Shown: in pieces, positions 22,834 through 24,169 of the stretch
Position numbering within the stretch: the stretch's first letter is position 1
Layout: each line of letters begins with the position of its first letter
Assembly: GCA_038527375.1 (NCBI GenBank)
Contig: JBCBFU010000045.1
Location: 1-24,169, forward strand
Length of the DNA: 24,169 nucleotides
Source of the DNA: Shimia_B sp038527375
GTDB lineage: Bacteria; Pseudomonadota; Alphaproteobacteria; Rhodobacterales; Rhodobacteraceae
Reading direction: 5' to 3'
Translations under genes and position numbers: made by a program
The notes under the pieces: generated by a model
Databases searched by the model: none
Told to the model about the DNA's origin: nothing
Seen by the model: only the letters and a program-made list of their open reading frames with translations

Positions 22834-24169
22834 ATGACCGAAGTACGTGTCCCCACCCTGGGTGAAAGCGTCACCGAAGCCACCGTCGCCACCTGGTTCA
22901 AGAAGCCCGGCGACAGCGTCGCGGTGGACGAAATGCTGTGCGAGCTTGAAACCGACAAGGTCACGGTCGAGGTCCCCAGCCCCGTCGCGGGCAAGCTAAC
23001 CGAGATCGTGGCAAACGAAGGCGACACCGTAGGCGTCGACGCCCTCCTCGCGCAGGTGGCCGAGGCTGGCGATGCGGGCTCGGAAACGCCCGAGCCCAAA
23101 GAGGCCGAGGCCCCCGCGACGGAAACCTCCGCCCCGCAAGGTGGCGACGTGGTCGACGTCATGGTTCCCACTCTGGGCGAAAGCGTGACCGAGGCGACCG
23201 TCTCCACCTGGTTCAAACAGCCCGGCGATACCGTCGCCGCGGATGAGATGCTGTGCGAGCTGGAAACCGACAAAGTCAGCGTCGAGGTCCCCGCCCCCGC
23301 CGCAGGCACCCTGTCCGAAATCCTCGCGGCAGAAGGCGCCACGGTCGAGGCTGGCGGCAAGCTTGCCACCATGACCACGGGCGACGCAGGCGCGGCCAAG
23401 ACCGCCCCCGCCGCGACCCCTGCCACCACCACCGCACCCGGCGGTCAGCAAGGCGCAGATACCAAATCCGACGTGGAAGATGCACCTTCCGCCAAAAAGA
23501 TGATGGCCGAAAACAACCTCTCCCGCGATGCCGTGACCGGCACGGGGCGCGATGGCCGCATCATGAAGGAAGACGTGCAAAAGGCGCTGTCCGCGGCCCC
23601 CGCCGCCGCGCCCGCCCCGGCCGCCGCCCCGCGCGCGCCCGTGGCCGCCGATGACGCCGCGCGCGAGGAACGGGTCAAGATGACCCGCCTGCGCCAGACC
23701 ATCGCCAAGCGCCTCAAGGACAGCCAGAACACGGCAGCGATGCTCACGACCTATAACGAGGTCGACATGACCGAGGTCATGGCGCTCCGCACCGAATACA
23801 AGGACCTGTTCCTGAAAAAGCACGGCGTGAAACTGGGCTTCATGTCCTTCTTCACCAAGGCCTGCTGCCACGCCCTGAAAGAGGTGCCGGAGGTCAACGC
23901 CGAAATCGACGGCACCGACATCGTCTACAAGAACTTCGTCCACATGGGCATCGCCGCAGGCACACCCACTGGCCTCGTTGTGCCCGTCATCCGCGACGCC
24001 GACGCCATGAGCTTTGCCGACATCGAAAAAGCCATCGCCGAAAAAGGCGCCCGCGCCCGCGACGGCAAATTGTCGATGGCCGAAATGCAGGGCGGCACGT
24101 TCACGATCTCGAACGGCGGCGTCTACGGCTCGCTCATGTCCTCGCCCATCCTGAACGGTTCAGGATGGG
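22834..24169 (+). CDS. sucB: 2-oxoglutarate dehydrogenase E2 (dihydrolipoyl succinyltransferase), 5' part, two lipoyl domains
   Basis: The first 445 codons are present and the gene runs off the window. Two lipoyl domains follow each other: residues about 2-76 with lipoylated K42 (ETDKV) and about 107-181 with K147, each beginning V-P-T-L-G-E-S-V-T-E-A-T-V. An Ala/Pro/Thr linker leads to an E3-binding domain at about 215-250 (AKKMMAENNLSRDAV, GRDGRIMKEDV), a second Ala/Pro linker and the catalytic domain from about 280. The catalytic H-x-x-x-D-G site would lie beyond the end. ATG 22834 is one base after sucA. The final dozen bases disrupt the conserved SSPILNPPQSGILG motif and look artefactual. 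Confidence 0.96.
   Translation, partial: MTEVRVPTLGESVTEATVATWFKKPGDSVAVDEMLCELETDKVTVEVPSPVAGKLTEIVANEGDTVGVDALLAQVAEAGDAGSETPEPKEAEAPATETSAPQGGDVVDVMVPTLGESVTEATVSTWFKQPGDTVAADEMLCELETDKVSVEVPAPAAGTLSEILAAEGATVEAGGKLATMTTGDAGAAKTAPAATPATTTAPGGQQGADTKSDVEDAPSAKKMMAENNLSRDAVTGTGRDGRIMKEDVQKALSAAPAAAPAPAAAPRAPVAADDAAREERVKMTRLRQTIAKRLKDSQNTAAMLTTYNEVDMTEVMALRTEYKDLFLKKHGVKLGFMSFFTKACCHALKEVPEVNAEIDGTDIVYKNFVHMGIAAGTPTGLVVPVIRDADAMSFADIEKAIAEKGARARDGKLSMAEMQGGTFTISNGGVYGSLMSSPILNGSGW
22852..23310 (+). repeat. Tandem duplication of the lipoyl domain within sucB
   Basis: The segment starting at 22852 recurs at 23167, an offset of 315 bp (105 codons). The encoded runs are nearly identical from P-T-L-G-E-S to V-E-V-P, with mostly synonymous DNA changes, indicating an intragenic domain duplication that has since diverged or been partly homogenised. 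Confidence 0.9.
24145..24169. repeat. Perfect 25-bp palindrome at the window end
   Basis: CCCATCCTGAAC (24145-24156) is followed by one G and then by its exact reverse complement up to the last base. It lies where SucB should continue with P-P-Q-S-G-I-L-G. A fold-back at a contig end is more likely than a natural structure. Confidence 0.85.

Noticed and set aside
22095..23432. Antisense frame spanning sucA and sucB
   Set aside because: It is a shadow frame; Ser/Val-rich repeats in its translation come from the antisense of the lipoyl domain repeat.
1..24169. tRNA, rRNA, CRISPR array, insertion sequence or phage genes
   Set aside because: No cloverleaf-like sequence, regularly spaced repeats, transposase or terminal inverted repeats were seen when reading through; the region is conserved housekeeping DNA.

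Overview
This window is about 24 kb of GC-rich, densely packed DNA. It almost certainly comes from an alphaproteobacterium of the Rhodobacteraceae (Rhodobacter/Roseobacter group). The evidence is the gene order sdh - ethylmalonyl-CoA pathway genes - mdh - suc, which resembles the order I recall for Rhodobacter sphaeroides; a lactate-dehydrogenase-like malate dehydrogenase; an E2o protein with two lipoyl domains; and the protein families present (NnrU, DUF1737, DUF4344, CreD). No genus call is justified.

Layout from left to right. Positions 1-723 (+) hold the 3' end of a DeoD-type purine nucleoside phosphorylase gene, a terminator-like hairpin and a 2H phosphoesterase gene. Positions 733-3855 (-) hold an FAD-binding dehydrogenase and creD. 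Positions 3948-8417 (-) are the succinate dehydrogenase operon sdhC-sdhD-sdhA-(two small exported proteins)-sdhB-(157-aa protein). Positions 8594-9034 (-) encode a DoxX-like protein. Positions 9232-12645 (-) form a tight operon of mcl2, nnrU-like, DUF1737, mch and a DUF4344 putative metallopeptidase. Positions 12863-13963 hold a small exported protein (+) facing a TauE/SafE permease (-). Positions 14085-15743 (+) hold mdh, a terminator and an exported protein. Positions 15881-24169 (+) are sucC-geneA-geneB-sucD-geneC-sucA-sucB, with sucB cut by the window end.

Together the genes encode the oxidative TCA steps from 2-oxoglutarate to oxaloacetate (SucAB, SucCD, SdhCDAB, Mdh; fumarase is not in the window). 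They also encode two enzymes of the ethylmalonyl-CoA route of C2 assimilation, Mch and Mcl2, whose product malate feeds into the same cycle.

The most notable signals are these. (1) Two copies of the palindrome TGTGATCACA, exactly 21 bp apart, lie upstream of both sdhC and sucC, with a further copy inside sdhC; this looks like a shared regulator of both operons. (2) A degenerate copy of the sucD start followed by a degenerate sucC end lies between geneA and geneB, a fossil consistent with tandem duplication and deletion of a sucC-gene-sucD unit. (3) Seven small predicted exported proteins, nearly all with one conserved-looking cysteine pair, are embedded in or beside these operons. (4) The window ends in a perfect 25-bp palindrome that breaks a highly conserved SucB motif, which looks like an assembly artefact. 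No tRNA, rRNA, CRISPR array or insertion sequence was recognised, and no gene-free stretch exceeds about 220 bp.
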